Shown: piece by piece, positions 1 to 11,054 of the stretch
Position numbering within the stretch: position 1 is the first letter of the stretch
Layout: each line of letters opens with the position of its first letter
Assembly: GCF_900187425.1 (NCBI RefSeq)
Contig: NZ_FYDJ01000011.1
Location: 62,001-126,000, forward strand
Origin: Pseudomonas sp. Irchel s3h14
GTDB lineage: Bacteria; Pseudomonadota; Gammaproteobacteria; Pseudomonadales; Pseudomonadaceae
Direction of reading: 5' to 3'
Length of the DNA stretch: 64,000 nt
The notes under the pieces: generated by a model
Databases searched by the model: none
Seen by the model: the letters and a program-made list of their open reading frames with translations, nothing else
What the model was told of the DNA's origin: nothing
Translations under genes and position numbers: made by a program

Positions 1-1
1 C

Positions 2-1567
2 ATGTTCGATCACCTGTCGCTGATGCTAGTGGCGCTATTCGCCATGGGCACTCACTCGGCGCTGTTCGGACCGGTGAAATATTCGATCCTGCCGCAGGCC
101 TTGCGTGACGAAGAGCTGGTGGGTGGCAATGGCCTGGTGGAAATGGGCACCTTCCTGGCGATCCTCGCCGGGACCATCGGCGCCGGGATCATGATGTCTT
201 CCAGTCATTACGCGCCGATCGTCTCCACGGCGATCATCGGTGTTGCGGTGCTCGGCTATCTGGCCAGTCGCAGCATTCCACGAGCCGCGGCCGCCTCCCC
301 GGAAATGCGCCTGAACTGGAACATATTCAGCCAGTCCTGGGCCACGTTGAAGCTGGGCTTGGGGCAGACTCCAGCGGTGTCACGCTCGATTGTCGGCAAC
401 TCGTGGTTCTGGTTTGTCGGGGCGATTTATCTGACGCAGATCCCGGCCTATGCCAAAGAGTGGATGCACGGCGACGAAACCGTGGTGACGCTGATTCTTA
501 CCGTGTTCTCGGTCGGTATCGCGCTGGGTTCAATGCTCTGCGAGAAACTGTCCGGTCGCAAAGTCGAGATCGGTCTGGTGCCGTTCGGCTCGTTCGGTCT
601 GACTGTGTTTGGTTTGCTGCTGTGGTGGCATTCCGGTGGGATTCCGGACAGCGATATAGGCCATGGCTGGATCGAAGTCTTGGGTTTTGGCCACGCCTGG
701 CTGGTGTTGATCGACATTCTGGGGCTTGGGGTTTTCGGCGGTTTCTACATCGTGCCGCTGTACGCGCTGATTCAGTCACGGACCCCCGAGAACGAGCGGG
801 CTCGGGTGATTGCCGCCAACAATATTCTCAACGCGTTGTTCATGGTGGTCTCGGCGATTGTCTCGATCGTCTTGCTGAGCATGGTCAAGCTGTCGATCCC
901 GCAGCTGTTCCTTGTGGTGTCGCTGCTGAACATCGGCGTCAACGCCTACATCTTCAGCATCGTCCCCGAGTTCAGCATGCGCTTCATGATCTGGCTGCTC
1001 AGCCATTCCATGTACCGCGTGGAGCATCGCAATCTGCAGCTTATTCCCGATGAAGGCGCGGCGTTGCTGGTGTGCAATCACGTGTCCTTCGTCGACGCCT
1101 TGCTGATTGGCGGCGCGGTGCGTCGGCCGATTCGCTTTGTGATGTATTACAAGATCTACAACTTGCCGGTGCTGAACTTTATCTTTCGCACGGCCGGGAC
1201 CATTCCGATCGCGGGACGTCAGGAAGACATTCAGATCTACGAAAAAGCCTTCACGCGCATTGCTCAGTATCTGAAGGACGGCGAGTTGGTGTGCATCTTC
1301 CCTGAGGGCAAATTGACCGCCGATGGCGAGATCAACGAGTTCAAGGGCGGGCTGACGCGGATTCTCGAAGAGACGCCGGTGCCGGTGATTCCGTTGGCAT
1401 TGCAGGGGTTGTGGGGGAGCTTCTTCAGTCGTGATCCGCAAAAGGGCATGTTTCGCCGGTTGTGGTCACGGGTGACGCTGGTGGCAGGGCCTGCGGTGTC
1501 GGTTGAGGCGGCAGAGCCAGCCAGGTTGCAAGGGATGGTGGGGGAATTGCGCGGCGCTGTGCGCTAG
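2..1567 (+). CDS. MFS transporter fused to a C-terminal PlsC-type acyltransferase (5' end cut by window)
   Basis: The visible 521 residues begin inside a 12-helix transporter of the major facilitator superfamily: many hydrophobic segments up to about residue 330. A soluble glycerol-phosphate acyltransferase (PlsC-like) domain follows. The acyltransferase signature NHVSFVD (HX4D) sits at about residues 359-365, and FPEGKLTADGEINEFKGG is the second conserved block. Such fusions combine lysophospholipid flipping (LplT-like) with re-acylation at the inner membrane, as in the LplT/Aas pair, so a phospholipid-repair role is likely but inferred. The protein lacks the acyl-ACP synthetase domain of full Aas-type fusions. 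The true start lies upstream of the window, since the first visible codon falls inside a transmembrane region. Confidence 0.8.
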   Translation: MFDHLSLMLVALFAMGTHSALFGPVKYSILPQALRDEELVGGNGLVEMGTFLAILAGTIGAGIMMSSSHYAPIVSTAIIGVAVLGYLASRSIPRAAAASPEMRLNWNIFSQSWATLKLGLGQTPAVSRSIVGNSWFWFVGAIYLTQIPAYAKEWMHGDETVVTLILTVFSVGIALGSMLCEKLSGRKVEIGLVPFGSFGLTVFGLLLWWHSGGIPDSDIGHGWIEVLGFGHAWLVLIDILGLGVFGGFYIVPLYALIQSRTPENERARVIAANNILNALFMVVSAIVSIVLLSMVKLSIPQLFLVVSLLNIGVNAYIFSIVPEFSMRFMIWLLSHSMYRVEHRNLQLIPDEGAALLVCNHVSFVDALLIGGAVRRPIRFVMYYKIYNLPVLNFIFRTAGTIPIAGRQEDIQIYEKAFTRIAQYLKDGELVCIFPEGKLTADGEINEFKGGLTRILEETPVPVIPLALQGLWGSFFSRDPQKGMFRRLWSRVTLVAGPAVSVEAAEPARLQGMVGELRGAVR

Positions 1568-1613
1568 TTCCTTTCGTTGCGGGCCGCTAACCAAGCGTGC
1601 CCGCTCTGGGCAT

Positions 1614-2540
1614 TCAACCTGCCATCGCCAACCGGTTACGTCCCTCGCGCTTGGCCACATACAACGCACTGTCGGCCCGTCGTAACAGACTGTCAGCAGA
1701 CTCGCCGGGCAATAGCGTCGAGCAGCCAAGGCTGACCGTCAGCTCGATCGCATGGCCATCGGCCAAATAATCCTCTGCCTGCACCGCAAATCGTAGCCGT
1801 TCGCCGACCATGGCCGCCGCCTCACGACTTGTGTTGGAAAGCAGGATCAGGAACTCTTCGCCACCAAAGCGGAAGACCATGTCCACGTTGCGCAACTGGT
1901 TTTTGATCGAGGCTGCAACGGCCTTGAGCACGTCATCGCCGGCGCTGTGTCCGTGGTTGTCGTTGATGCGTTTGAAGTGATCGATGTCCAGCATCAGCAG
2001 CGACAAGGGTTGCAGATGCCGACGCGACATTTCGATTTCCCGTTGCAGGGTCTGATCCATGGCGATGCGGTTGCCGGTGTCCGTGAGCGGATCGCGCAAG
2101 GCACTTTGGGTGGCGGCGCGGTAGAGCAGGGCATTGCGCATCGGATACAGCAATGCGGACAGCAGTGACTCGAGGTTGCCCTGTTCCTGCTCACTGAACC
2201 GTTGATTGCGGCGGAACACCAGTTCACCCAGATGCTCGCCTTCATGGCTGAGGCTGTAACTGATCGAATGATGGCCGCGCAGACCGAATTCCAGGCGCAA
2301 GTCGCTGGACGTGTGCTCGTACGTCAAGGCGTCAAGCGGTACAAGTTGCTGAATCTCACGGAAGAAGAGCCCGAGAATGCGTTGCGGCTCAAGACTGGTT
2401 TGCAGCTGCAGGCTCAGTTGCTGGCGCAGTTGCGCAAGGCTGACGGACCTCTCGATGAGGGTAGGCTGCTGACCAAAGCCCAGGCGTTGCAATTTGGCGC
2501 TATCGAAGTCAATTGCGTTGGTCTGGGAAGGTGATTTCAT
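1614..2540 (-). CDS. Diguanylate cyclase (GGDEF) with N-terminal sensor-like domain
   Basis: This 308-residue protein should make cyclic di-GMP from two GTP. The GGDEF domain covers about residues 145-305, with the active motif present as GGEEF (226-230). An inhibitory RxxD site, RNVD (217-220), lies exactly five residues upstream, which predicts product feedback inhibition. The preceding DIDHFKRINDNHGHSAGD block is typical of active cyclases. The first roughly 140 residues have no membrane helix and look like a GAF-type fold, though no ligand-binding residues can be assigned. The gene faces away from the MFS-acyltransferase gene (convergent), so it is a single-gene unit. ATG start with a gene-free upstream region. 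Confidence 0.9.
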   Translation of the reverse strand: MKSPSQTNAIDFDSAKLQRLGFGQQPTLIERSVSLAQLRQQLSLQLQTSLEPQRILGLFFREIQQLVPLDALTYEHTSSDLRLEFGLRGHHSISYSLSHEGEHLGELVFRRNQRFSEQEQGNLESLLSALLYPMRNALLYRAATQSALRDPLTDTGNRIAMDQTLQREIEMSRRHLQPLSLLMLDIDHFKRINDNHGHSAGDDVLKAVAASIKNQLRNVDMVFRFGGEEFLILLSNTSREAAAMVGERLRFAVQAEDYLADGHAIELTVSLGCSTLLPGESADSLLRRADSALYVAKREGRNRLAMAG

Positions 2541-2915
2541 ATGGCATGCGCCCCTAAGCAGTAAGGCTGTCTTACAGGCTGGGTGAGAGCGGCTTTGGGC
2601 TGCGCGTCATACTGGTCCATCAGTCCCGTAGGACATTTGGCGCAAGTTTAGTCCGCTTTGCCGACGATAAGTAACCTATCGGCTCAGGCGTCCGCCCTGT
2701 CTGCTTTCACACTGCGTGTCTGAGCAAATTTAGAGCGAAAGTCGTGCCATTCAGTTCAGTCGGATAAAAAACGTTCTAAATCAAAGTATTGAAGCTGTCG
2801 TTGAAGAACGTTGTTGCGTTCGGTGACAGTTCTTTGACTTGTCGCGGGAGTGGTTACGACGCACTTTGAGTGCCGCGACGGGAAGCTGTCGCGGCACAAA
2901 AGCGACGCGCGGGCG
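2541..2915. other. Gene-free stretch between the GGDEF gene and yciK
   Basis: About 375 bases lie upstream of the cyclase start and downstream of the yciK stop, so the cyclase promoter must be here. No convincing open reading frame or RNA gene is seen. The one clear structure is the hairpin at 2870-2897, listed separately. Confidence 0.5.
2870..2897. terminator. Strong hairpin just downstream of yciK
   Basis: GTGCCGCGAC and GTCGCGGCAC form a perfect 10-bp stem with an 8-base loop, 18 bases past the yciK stop codon. No U-run follows on the minus strand, so it may be a weak or factor-assisted terminator, or an mRNA 3'-end stabiliser. Confidence 0.5.
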
Positions 2916-3656
2916 TTACTGAGCGTTGAACGCCTGGCCATTGATGCCGGTACTGTCCGGACCCATCAGGTAGAGGTAGACCGGCATGATCTCCTCGGGC
3001 GTCGGGTTGTTCAGCGGGTTTTCACCCGGGTAAGCCTGGGCGCGCATGCTGGTGCGGGTGGCGCCCGGGTTGATGCTGTTGGAGCGCACCGGTGCCACGG
3101 TGTCGACTTCGTCGGCGAGGGTTTGCATCAAGCCTTCGGTGGCGAACTTGGACACGCCATAAGCGCCCCAATACGCACGACCCTTGCGGCCGACGCTGCT
3201 GGAGGTGAACACCACCGAAGCATCCTGCGACAGCTTGAGCAGCGGCAGCAGGGTGCTGGTGAGCATGAACATGGCGTTGACGTTGACGTGCATGACGCGC
3301 ATGAAGTTTTCGCCGGACAGTTGCTCGATCGGTGTACGCGGGCCAATGATCGACGCGTTGTGCAGCAAGCCGTCGAGATGGCCGAATTCGGTTTCGATCA
3401 TCGCTGCCAGCTCATCGTATTGATGGGGCAGGGCGGTTTCCAGGTTGAACGGGATCACGGCCGGTTGTGGATGGCCGGCGGCTTCGATTTCGTCGTAGAT
3501 CTGAGTCAGGTTGGCTTCGGTCTTGCCCAGCAGCAGCACAGTGGCGCCGTGTGCGGCGAAGGTTTTTGCGGCGGCAGCGCCGATGCCACGGCCAGCGCCG
3601 GTGACCAGGATGACCCGGTCCTTGAGCAATTCTGGGCGGGCGGAATAATCAAACAT
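2916..3656 (-). CDS. yciK: YciK-family short-chain dehydrogenase/reductase
   Basis: A 246-residue classical SDR. The cofactor-binding TGAGRGIG lies at residues 19-26, NAS (HNAS) near residue 100, a catalytic serine in TSSSVGRKG, and YGVSK supplies the Tyr/Lys pair. Overall sequence and length match the YciK group of NAD(P)-dependent oxidoreductases, whose physiological substrate is not settled. It is transcribed in the same direction as ubiG and mupP, which lie about 100 bases upstream across a REP palindrome. This is the usual Pseudomonas order. Function beyond SDR chemistry is not claimed. Confidence 0.85.
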   Translation of the reverse strand: MFDYSARPELLKDRVILVTGAGRGIGAAAAKTFAAHGATVLLLGKTEANLTQIYDEIEAAGHPQPAVIPFNLETALPHQYDELAAMIETEFGHLDGLLHNASIIGPRTPIEQLSGENFMRVMHVNVNAMFMLTSTLLPLLKLSQDASVVFTSSSVGRKGRAYWGAYGVSKFATEGLMQTLADEVDTVAPVRSNSINPGATRTSMRAQAYPGENPLNNPTPEEIMPVYLYLMGPDSTGINGQAFNAQ

Positions 3657-3688
3657 AAGAAACCCTCAACAAATCAGAAAGCGGACCC

Positions 3689-3756
3689 TGTAGGAGCATG
3701 GCTTGCCAGCGATGGCGTTTTCAGAATCGCCATCGCCGGCAAGCCATGCTCCTACA
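3689..3756. repeat. REP-type palindrome between mupP and yciK
   Basis: TGTAGGAGCATGGCTTGCC is mirrored by GGCAAGCCATGCTCCTACA, with inner arms GCGATGGCG/CGCCATCGC, giving a near-perfect 68-base hairpin. This is a variant of the Pseudomonas REP family, whose other copies here are built on GTGGGAGCGGGCTTGCTC. It fills almost the whole gap between the two genes and could stabilise or terminate the mupP message. Confidence 0.8.
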
Positions 3757-3757
3757 A

Positions 3758-4429
3758 TCAGCAACCACACAAGGCGCTATCAAGCACCTTGCGCAACTCC
3801 AGCGGATGATCGACCACCACATCCGCACCCCAGTGCCGCGGGTTATCGTCCGGATGAATGTAGCCATAGGTCACGGCGGCCGTCTTGGTTCCGGCATCGC
3901 GACCGGATTCGATATCGCGCAGGTCATCACCCACAAACAGCACGCTGGCCGGGTCCAGGTCGAGCATCTTGCACGCCAGGATCAACGGCTCGGGGTCCGG
4001 TTTGCTGTTCTTCACATGGTCCGGGCAGATCAACAGCGCCGAGCGCTCGGCCAGGCCAAGCTGCTGCATGATCGGCTCGGCGAACCGCAGCGGCTTGTTG
4101 GTGACCACGCCCCAGATCAGGTTGGCCTTCTCGATGTCGGCGAGCAGTTCGCCCATGCCGTCGAAGAGTTTGCTGTGAACCGCGCAACCGGCGAGGTAAC
4201 GCTCCAGAAACTCCAGGCGTAATTCCTCGAAGCCCGGTGATTCCGGGTCCATGGAGAAGGTCACGGCGACCATCGCCTTGGCGCCGCCGGAGATCTCGTC
4301 GCGAATGTGTTTGTCGTTCATCGGCGGCAAGCCGCGATCGGCGCGCATCGCCTGACAAATCGCAATGAAGTCCGGCGCGGTGTCGAGCAGAGTGCCGTCC
4401 ATGTCGAAAAGAACTGCTCTGATACGCAT
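3758..4429 (-). CDS. mupP: MupP, N-acetylmuramic acid 6-phosphate phosphatase (HAD family)
   Basis: A 223-residue HAD-superfamily phosphatase. Motif I FDMDGTLLD carries the nucleophile D9 and acid/base D11, motif II is VVTNKP, and motif IV is FVGDDLRDIESG. The cap domain is of the PGP/GPH type, so the gene is often labelled phosphoglycolate phosphatase. In Pseudomonas the HAD gene immediately after ubiG has been shown to be MupP, which dephosphorylates MurNAc-6-P in the AnmK-MupP-AmgK-MurU peptidoglycan recycling route that bypasses fosfomycin-sensitive MurA. The call rests on that context as well as sequence. Only four bases separate it from the ubiG stop, so the two are co-transcribed. Confidence 0.85.
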   Translation of the reverse strand: MRIRAVLFDMDGTLLDTAPDFIAICQAMRADRGLPPMNDKHIRDEISGGAKAMVAVTFSMDPESPGFEELRLEFLERYLAGCAVHSKLFDGMGELLADIEKANLIWGVVTNKPLRFAEPIMQQLGLAERSALLICPDHVKNSKPDPEPLILACKMLDLDPASVLFVGDDLRDIESGRDAGTKTAAVTYGYIHPDDNPRHWGADVVVDHPLELRKVLDSALCGC

Positions 4430-4433
4430 CGGC

Positions 4434-5132
4434 TTACTCCTCGCGCAGGGTCTGGATCATGTAGTTGACGTCCACGTCGGAGGCCAGTTTGTAGTGCTTG
4501 GTCAGCGGGTTGTAGGTCAGGCCGATGATGTCCTTGACGGTCAGGCCGGCCATGCGGCTCCAGGCACCCAGCTCGGACGGGCGGATGAATTTCTTGAAGT
4601 CGTGGGTGCCGCGCGGCAGCAGCTTCATGATGTATTCCGCGCCGACGATGGCGAACAGGTACGCCTTCGGGTTGCGGTTGATGGTGGAGAAGAACACCTG
4701 GCCGCCGGGCTTGACCATACGGAAGCAGGCGCGGATCACCGAGGATGGATCCGGCACGTGCTCGAGCATTTCCAGGCACGTGACCACGTCGAACTGCTCG
4801 GGCATTTCTTCAGCCAGCGCTTCAGCGGTGATCTGCCGGTATTCGACAGTCACGCCGGATTCCAGTTGATGCAGTTGCGCGACTGCCAGCGGCGCTTCGC
4901 CCATGTCGATGCCCATGACGGTAGCGCCGCGCTGGGCCATGGCTTCGCTGAGAATGCCGCCGCCGCAACCGACGTCGAGGACTTTCTTGCCGGCCAGGTT
5001 GACCCGCTCGTCAATCCAGTTGACCCGCAGCGGGTTGATGTCGTGCAGCGGTTTGAACTCGCTTTCGCGGTCCCACCAGCGATGGGCCAGGGCTTCGAAT
5101 TTGGCGATTTCGGCGTAGTCGACGTTGCTCAT
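4434..5132 (-). CDS. ubiG: UbiG, ubiquinone O-methyltransferase
   Basis: A 232-residue class I SAM methyltransferase. SAM motif I VLDVGCGGG is at residues 51-59, followed by GIDMGEAPLAVA and the post-I region CLEMLEHVPDP. UbiG carries out both O-methylation steps of ubiquinone-8/9 synthesis. Length and the N-terminal EIAKFEALAHRWWD signature are characteristic of UbiG rather than of generic methyltransferases. It heads the ubiG-mupP-yciK transcription unit. Confidence 0.95.
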   Translation of the reverse strand: MSNVDYAEIAKFEALAHRWWDRESEFKPLHDINPLRVNWIDERVNLAGKKVLDVGCGGGILSEAMAQRGATVMGIDMGEAPLAVAQLHQLESGVTVEYRQITAEALAEEMPEQFDVVTCLEMLEHVPDPSSVIRACFRMVKPGGQVFFSTINRNPKAYLFAIVGAEYIMKLLPRGTHDFKKFIRPSELGAWSRMAGLTVKDIIGLTYNPLTKHYKLASDVDVNYMIQTLREE

Positions 5133-5189
5133 GGTTATGTCCTCTAAAACTTGAAAAATCCTGTTGCCCCGGTGTTGAGTCCGGGGTGC

Positions 5190-6524
5190 TTACGATTCGG
5201 TATGGCCGCTGATGCGCTGGCCCCAGGCCTTGGCGGTGGCGCAGAGCCGTTCTTCATCCAGGCGAGTCAGGCGACGGTCGTCGAGCAGTTGCTTGCCGGC
5301 GACCCAAAGGTGTTTCACGCAATCACGGCCGGTGGCATATATAAGCTGCGAAACCGGGTCGTAGACCGGTTGCTGCGCCAGGCCGGAGAGGTCGAACGCG
5401 ACGATGTCTGCCGCTTTGCCGACTTCCAGCGATCCCGCTTCGGATTCAATGCCCAGCGCGCGGGCGCCATTGAGCGTGGCCATGCGCAGGGCGCGATGAG
5501 CGTCCAGTGCGGTGGCCGAGCCGGCGACGGCTTTGGCCAGTAAAGCGGCGGTGCGGGTTTCGCCGAGCAAGTCCAGGTCATTGTTGCTGGCCGCGCCATC
5601 TGTGCCGACCGCAACATTGACGCCAGCCTGCCACAAGCGCTCCACCGGGCAGAACCCGCTGGCCAGCTTCAGGTTCGATTCCGGGCAATGAATCACGTTG
5701 GTGTTACTTTCTACCAGCAACACCAGGTCTTCATCGCTGATCTGAGTCATATGAACCGCCTGAAAGCGCGGCCCCAGCAAGCCCAGGCGTCCGAGGCGGG
5801 CCAATGGGCGTTCGCCGCGCTGCTCGACGGACTGCTGCACTTCGAAGGCGGTTTCATGCACGTGCATGTGGATCGAGGCGTCCAGTTCTTCGGTGATCAC
5901 CCGGATTTTCTCCAGGCTCTCGTCGCCCACGGTGTAGGGTGCGTGGGGGCCGAAGGTGACTTTGATGCGCTCGTGGTGCTTGAGATCGCCAAATAATTCG
6001 ACGCCCTGACGAATGGCGTCGTCCGCCGTGCTGGCGCCCGGGATCGGGAAATCGAGGATCGGAATCACGATTTGCGCGCGAATGCCGCTGTTATGGGCGC
6101 GCTCGCTGGCAACCTTCGGGAAGAAATACATGTCAGAGAAGCAGGTGATGCCACCTTTGATCTGTTCGGCGATTGCCAGGTCAGTGCCGTCACGGACGAA
6201 AGCTTCATCGACCCACTTGGCTTCGGCCGGCCAGATGTGGTCTTCCAGCCAGGTCATCAGGGGCAAATCATCGGCCAGGCCACGGAACAGCGTCATCGCC
6301 GCATGACCGTGGGCATTGATCAAGCCAGGGCAGAGCAACATGTCCGGCAGTTCGCGGACTTCGGTTGCGTTAAGCTTCAGCGCAGCCGAGCGTGGGCCGA
6401 TGAAGACGATGCGTCCGTCGCGGATGCCCAGGGCGTGCTCTTTGAGGACAACGCCAGCGGGTTCGACGGGTACCAGCCAGGTCGGCAGCAATAGCAAGTC
6501 GAGCGCAGCGGCAGTGTTCGGCAT
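5190..6524 (-). CDS. mtaD: TRZ/ATZ-family amidohydrolase, probable methylthioadenosine/S-adenosylhomocysteine deaminase
   Basis: A 444-residue metal-dependent amidohydrolase starting at MPNTAAALDLLLLP. The zinc-binding HGH is at residues 72-74 (NAHGHAAMTLF). Further metal/catalytic blocks are HMHVHET and the late GTDGAASNNDLDLLGE aspartate. It likely deaminates 5'-methylthioadenosine to 5'-methylthioinosine, the Pseudomonas variant of MTA salvage. It is divergent from mtnA, which acts later in the same salvage route. The reading frame stays open far upstream (to 7760), but that part is antisense to mtnA and shows no protein-like features, so I start at 6524. Exact substrate is inferred. Confidence 0.85.
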   Translation of the reverse strand: MPNTAAALDLLLLPTWLVPVEPAGVVLKEHALGIRDGRIVFIGPRSAALKLNATEVRELPDMLLCPGLINAHGHAAMTLFRGLADDLPLMTWLEDHIWPAEAKWVDEAFVRDGTDLAIAEQIKGGITCFSDMYFFPKVASERAHNSGIRAQIVIPILDFPIPGASTADDAIRQGVELFGDLKHHERIKVTFGPHAPYTVGDESLEKIRVITEELDASIHMHVHETAFEVQQSVEQRGERPLARLGRLGLLGPRFQAVHMTQISDEDLVLLVESNTNVIHCPESNLKLASGFCPVERLWQAGVNVAVGTDGAASNNDLDLLGETRTAALLAKAVAGSATALDAHRALRMATLNGARALGIESEAGSLEVGKAADIVAFDLSGLAQQPVYDPVSQLIYATGRDCVKHLWVAGKQLLDDRRLTRLDEERLCATAKAWGQRISGHTES

Positions 6525-6593
6525 CGAGAGTCGGTTCCAGAGCTTTTGTAAAGGATGGCGAAGTATACCCGAGCGTCTTCGCAGGGGGATCGC

Positions 6594-6599
6594 TATAAT
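6594..6599 (+). promoter_or_regulatory. Consensus -10 box upstream of mtnA
   Basis: TATAAT, a perfect sigma-70 -10 hexamer, lies 33 bases before the mtnA start in the 108-base divergent gap with the mtaD-like gene. The matching -35 position is poor (GAGCGT at 6571-6576), so the promoter is a suggestion only. Confidence 0.45.
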
Positions 6600-6632
6600 C
6601 GACGGCTTTTGTTCATGAGTACGGGGTGACGG

Positions 6633-7709
6633 ATGCGCGATCGACTGTTGGCTGCGGAGAAGGTGAAGGCCATCGATTGGCGTGATGGCGCCCTTTACCT
6701 GCTGGATCAGCGTATTTTGCCGTTCGAGGAAACCTGGATCGCCTACACCAGCGCTGCTGGCGTGGCCGAGGCCATTCGTTCGATGGTGGTGCGCGGCGCG
6801 CCGGCGATTGGCATCAGTGCCGCCTATGCTGTTGTGCTGGCGGCCCGCGCGCGGTTTGCCGAGGGCGGTGACTGGCAGGCGGCGCTGGAAGAGGATTTCG
6901 CGCTGCTGGCCGATTCCCGTCCGACCGCAGTCAACCTGTTCTGGGCCCTGGGCCGCATGCGCGACCGGCTTGAACGTCTGAAGCATCACACCGATCCGCT
7001 GGCGGTGCTGGAGGCAGAAGCTATCGCCATTCACGAGAGTGATCGCGAAGCCAACCTGACCATGGCGCAACTGGGCGTGGACCTGATCCGCAAGCACCAA
7101 GGCAACGCCCAGGCGATTCTGACCCACTGCAACACCGGCGCACTGGCCACCGGCGGCTTTGGCACGGCGCTCGGCGTCATTCGTGGCGCTTTCATTGAAG
7201 GCATGGTCGAGCGGGTCTATGCCGACGAAACCCGTCCATGGCTGCAAGGTTCGCGGTTGACCGCCTGGGAATTGGCCAACGAGGGCATTCCCGTGACCGT
7301 CAATGCCGACGCCGCCGCTGCCCACATCATGAAGACCAAGGGCATTACCTGGGTGATCGTCGGCGCTGACCGGATCACCGCCAATGGCGACGTGGCCAAC
7401 AAGATCGGCACTTATCAGCTGGCGGTGAACGCCATGCACCACGGCGTGCGCTTCATGGTGGTGGCGCCGAGTTCGACCATCGACATGAACCTGGCCAGCG
7501 GTGATGAGATCCCGATTGAAGAGCGTGATGGTCGCGAGTTGCTGGAAGTCGGCGGCAAGCGGGTCGGGGCGGATGTCGATGCGTTCAACCCGGTATTCGA
7601 TGTGACTCCGGCTGACCTGATCGATGCGATCGTTACCGAAAAAGGCATCGTCGAGCGCCCGGACACTGCGAAAATGGCGCAATTGATGTGTCGCAAGCGT
7701 CTGCATTGA
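6633..7709 (+). CDS. mtnA: MtnA, S-methyl-5-thioribose-1-phosphate isomerase
   Basis: A 358-residue member of the MtnA/eIF2B-related family that converts methylthioribose-1-P to methylthioribulose-1-P in methionine salvage. The catalytic cysteine is in THCNTGALAT (C166) and the general acid aspartate in VGADRI (D246), matching the Cys/Asp pair known from Bacillus MtnA. The RGAPAIG phosphate-binding block is at about residues 54-60. ATG start; the upstream neighbour is the divergent MTA deaminase candidate. Confidence 0.95.
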   Translation: MRDRLLAAEKVKAIDWRDGALYLLDQRILPFEETWIAYTSAAGVAEAIRSMVVRGAPAIGISAAYAVVLAARARFAEGGDWQAALEEDFALLADSRPTAVNLFWALGRMRDRLERLKHHTDPLAVLEAEAIAIHESDREANLTMAQLGVDLIRKHQGNAQAILTHCNTGALATGGFGTALGVIRGAFIEGMVERVYADETRPWLQGSRLTAWELANEGIPVTVNADAAAAHIMKTKGITWVIVGADRITANGDVANKIGTYQLAVNAMHHGVRFMVVAPSSTIDMNLASGDEIPIEERDGRELLEVGGKRVGADVDAFNPVFDVTPADLIDAIVTEKGIVERPDTAKMAQLMCRKRLH

Positions 7710-7735
7710 TGATCTCTGGCGTCTGATAAGTCGCC

Positions 7736-7816
7736 TTCGCGAGCAAGCCCGCTCCCACACTCGACCGTCTCCCGCTGGAGAACTCGGTCAAATGTGGGAG
7801 CGGGCTTGCTCGCGAA
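7736..7816. repeat. REP palindrome pair downstream of mtnA
   Basis: TTCGCGAGCAAGCCCGCTCC (continuing CACA, 7736-7759) and its exact reverse complement (7793-7816) form 24-base perfect arms around 33 unrelated bases. This is the standard fluorescent-Pseudomonas REP doublet. It is probably an mRNA 3'-end structure for mtnA. Confidence 0.9.
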
Positions 7817-8144
7817 GAGGCCCTCACAGCCACCGAACAACCCCCATTCACTCCGTAAATCTTCAATTAAAAAGGCTCTAAGCCTCTCTCGTCCCCTTCA
7901 AGCCTGTCACCGGTCAACTAACTATGCTCCATGCGCATCAGGGGGATAGGTGCGTGGCGGCTCTTGTGATAACATCCGGCGGTTTCCAAGGTAGCCCGAT
8001 GTGGCTGCCTTTACTGCGCAGATCCATGGCATAACTCGTTGATTTGTCGTAAGTCGGTGCATGGCACTCAGCCTGCAGCGGCGAGCTTCGTTCGTCCCAT
8101 ATGGATGTGACGAAGTTTCACCAGAAAAAGGAATCAGGCTTCTC
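7817..8144 (+). other. Gene-free leader of gyrA
   Basis: About 330 bases between the REP doublet and gyrA. The frame stays open upstream of the gyrA ATG back to 8061, but that part shows no GyrA similarity. The gyrA promoter must be here; no sigma-70 pair is good enough to name. An AGG ribosome-binding core sits six bases before the ATG at 8145. Confidence 0.4.
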
Positions 8145-10811
<2,667 letters not shown>

Positions 10812-10812
10812 G

Positions 10813-10860
10813 CGGACAGACAGGGGGCGGATGAGAATTCGCCCCCTTGTTGTTTGTCCG
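10813..10860 (+). terminator. Rho-independent terminator of gyrA
   Basis: GGGGGCG (10823-10829) pairs with CGCCCCC (10840-10846) and is followed by TTGTTGTTT. An outer CGGACA/TGTCCG pair closes the structure. Confidence 0.8.
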
Positions 10861-10891
10861 TAAACAAATATCGACACCCATGGAGATTCCT

Positions 10892-10996
10892 TGTGGGAGC
10901 GGGCTTGCTCGCGAAGACGGACTGACATTCAGCACAGATGTCGCCTGTTACACCGCTTTCGCGAGCAAGTCGAGTCGTCGCACCGCCGCCCCCACA
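10892..10996. repeat. REP element with one diverged arm, between gyrA and serC
   Basis: The left arm (10892-10915) is the standard TGTGGGAGCGGGCTTGCTCG motif. The right arm starts normally (TTCGCGAGCAAG, 10958-10969) but continues TCGAGTCGTCGCACCGCCGC before ending CCCCACA. The two arms therefore pair only at their ends, unlike the perfect doublet at 7736-7816. Confidence 0.7.
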
Positions 10997-11054
10997 TTGG
11001 ATCTGTGTCGACTGATATGTTTGTACGATCCACCAAATCAGAGCGAGATTGGAT

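Noticed and set aside
6525..7760. N-terminal extension of the mtaD-like gene by about 410 codons
   Set aside because: The extension is antisense to mtnA and lacks protein-like features; the amidohydrolase family starts near MPNTAAALD.
7736..7816. CRISPR-like repeat
   Set aside because: It is an inverted REP doublet, not direct repeats with spacers; no cas genes in the window.
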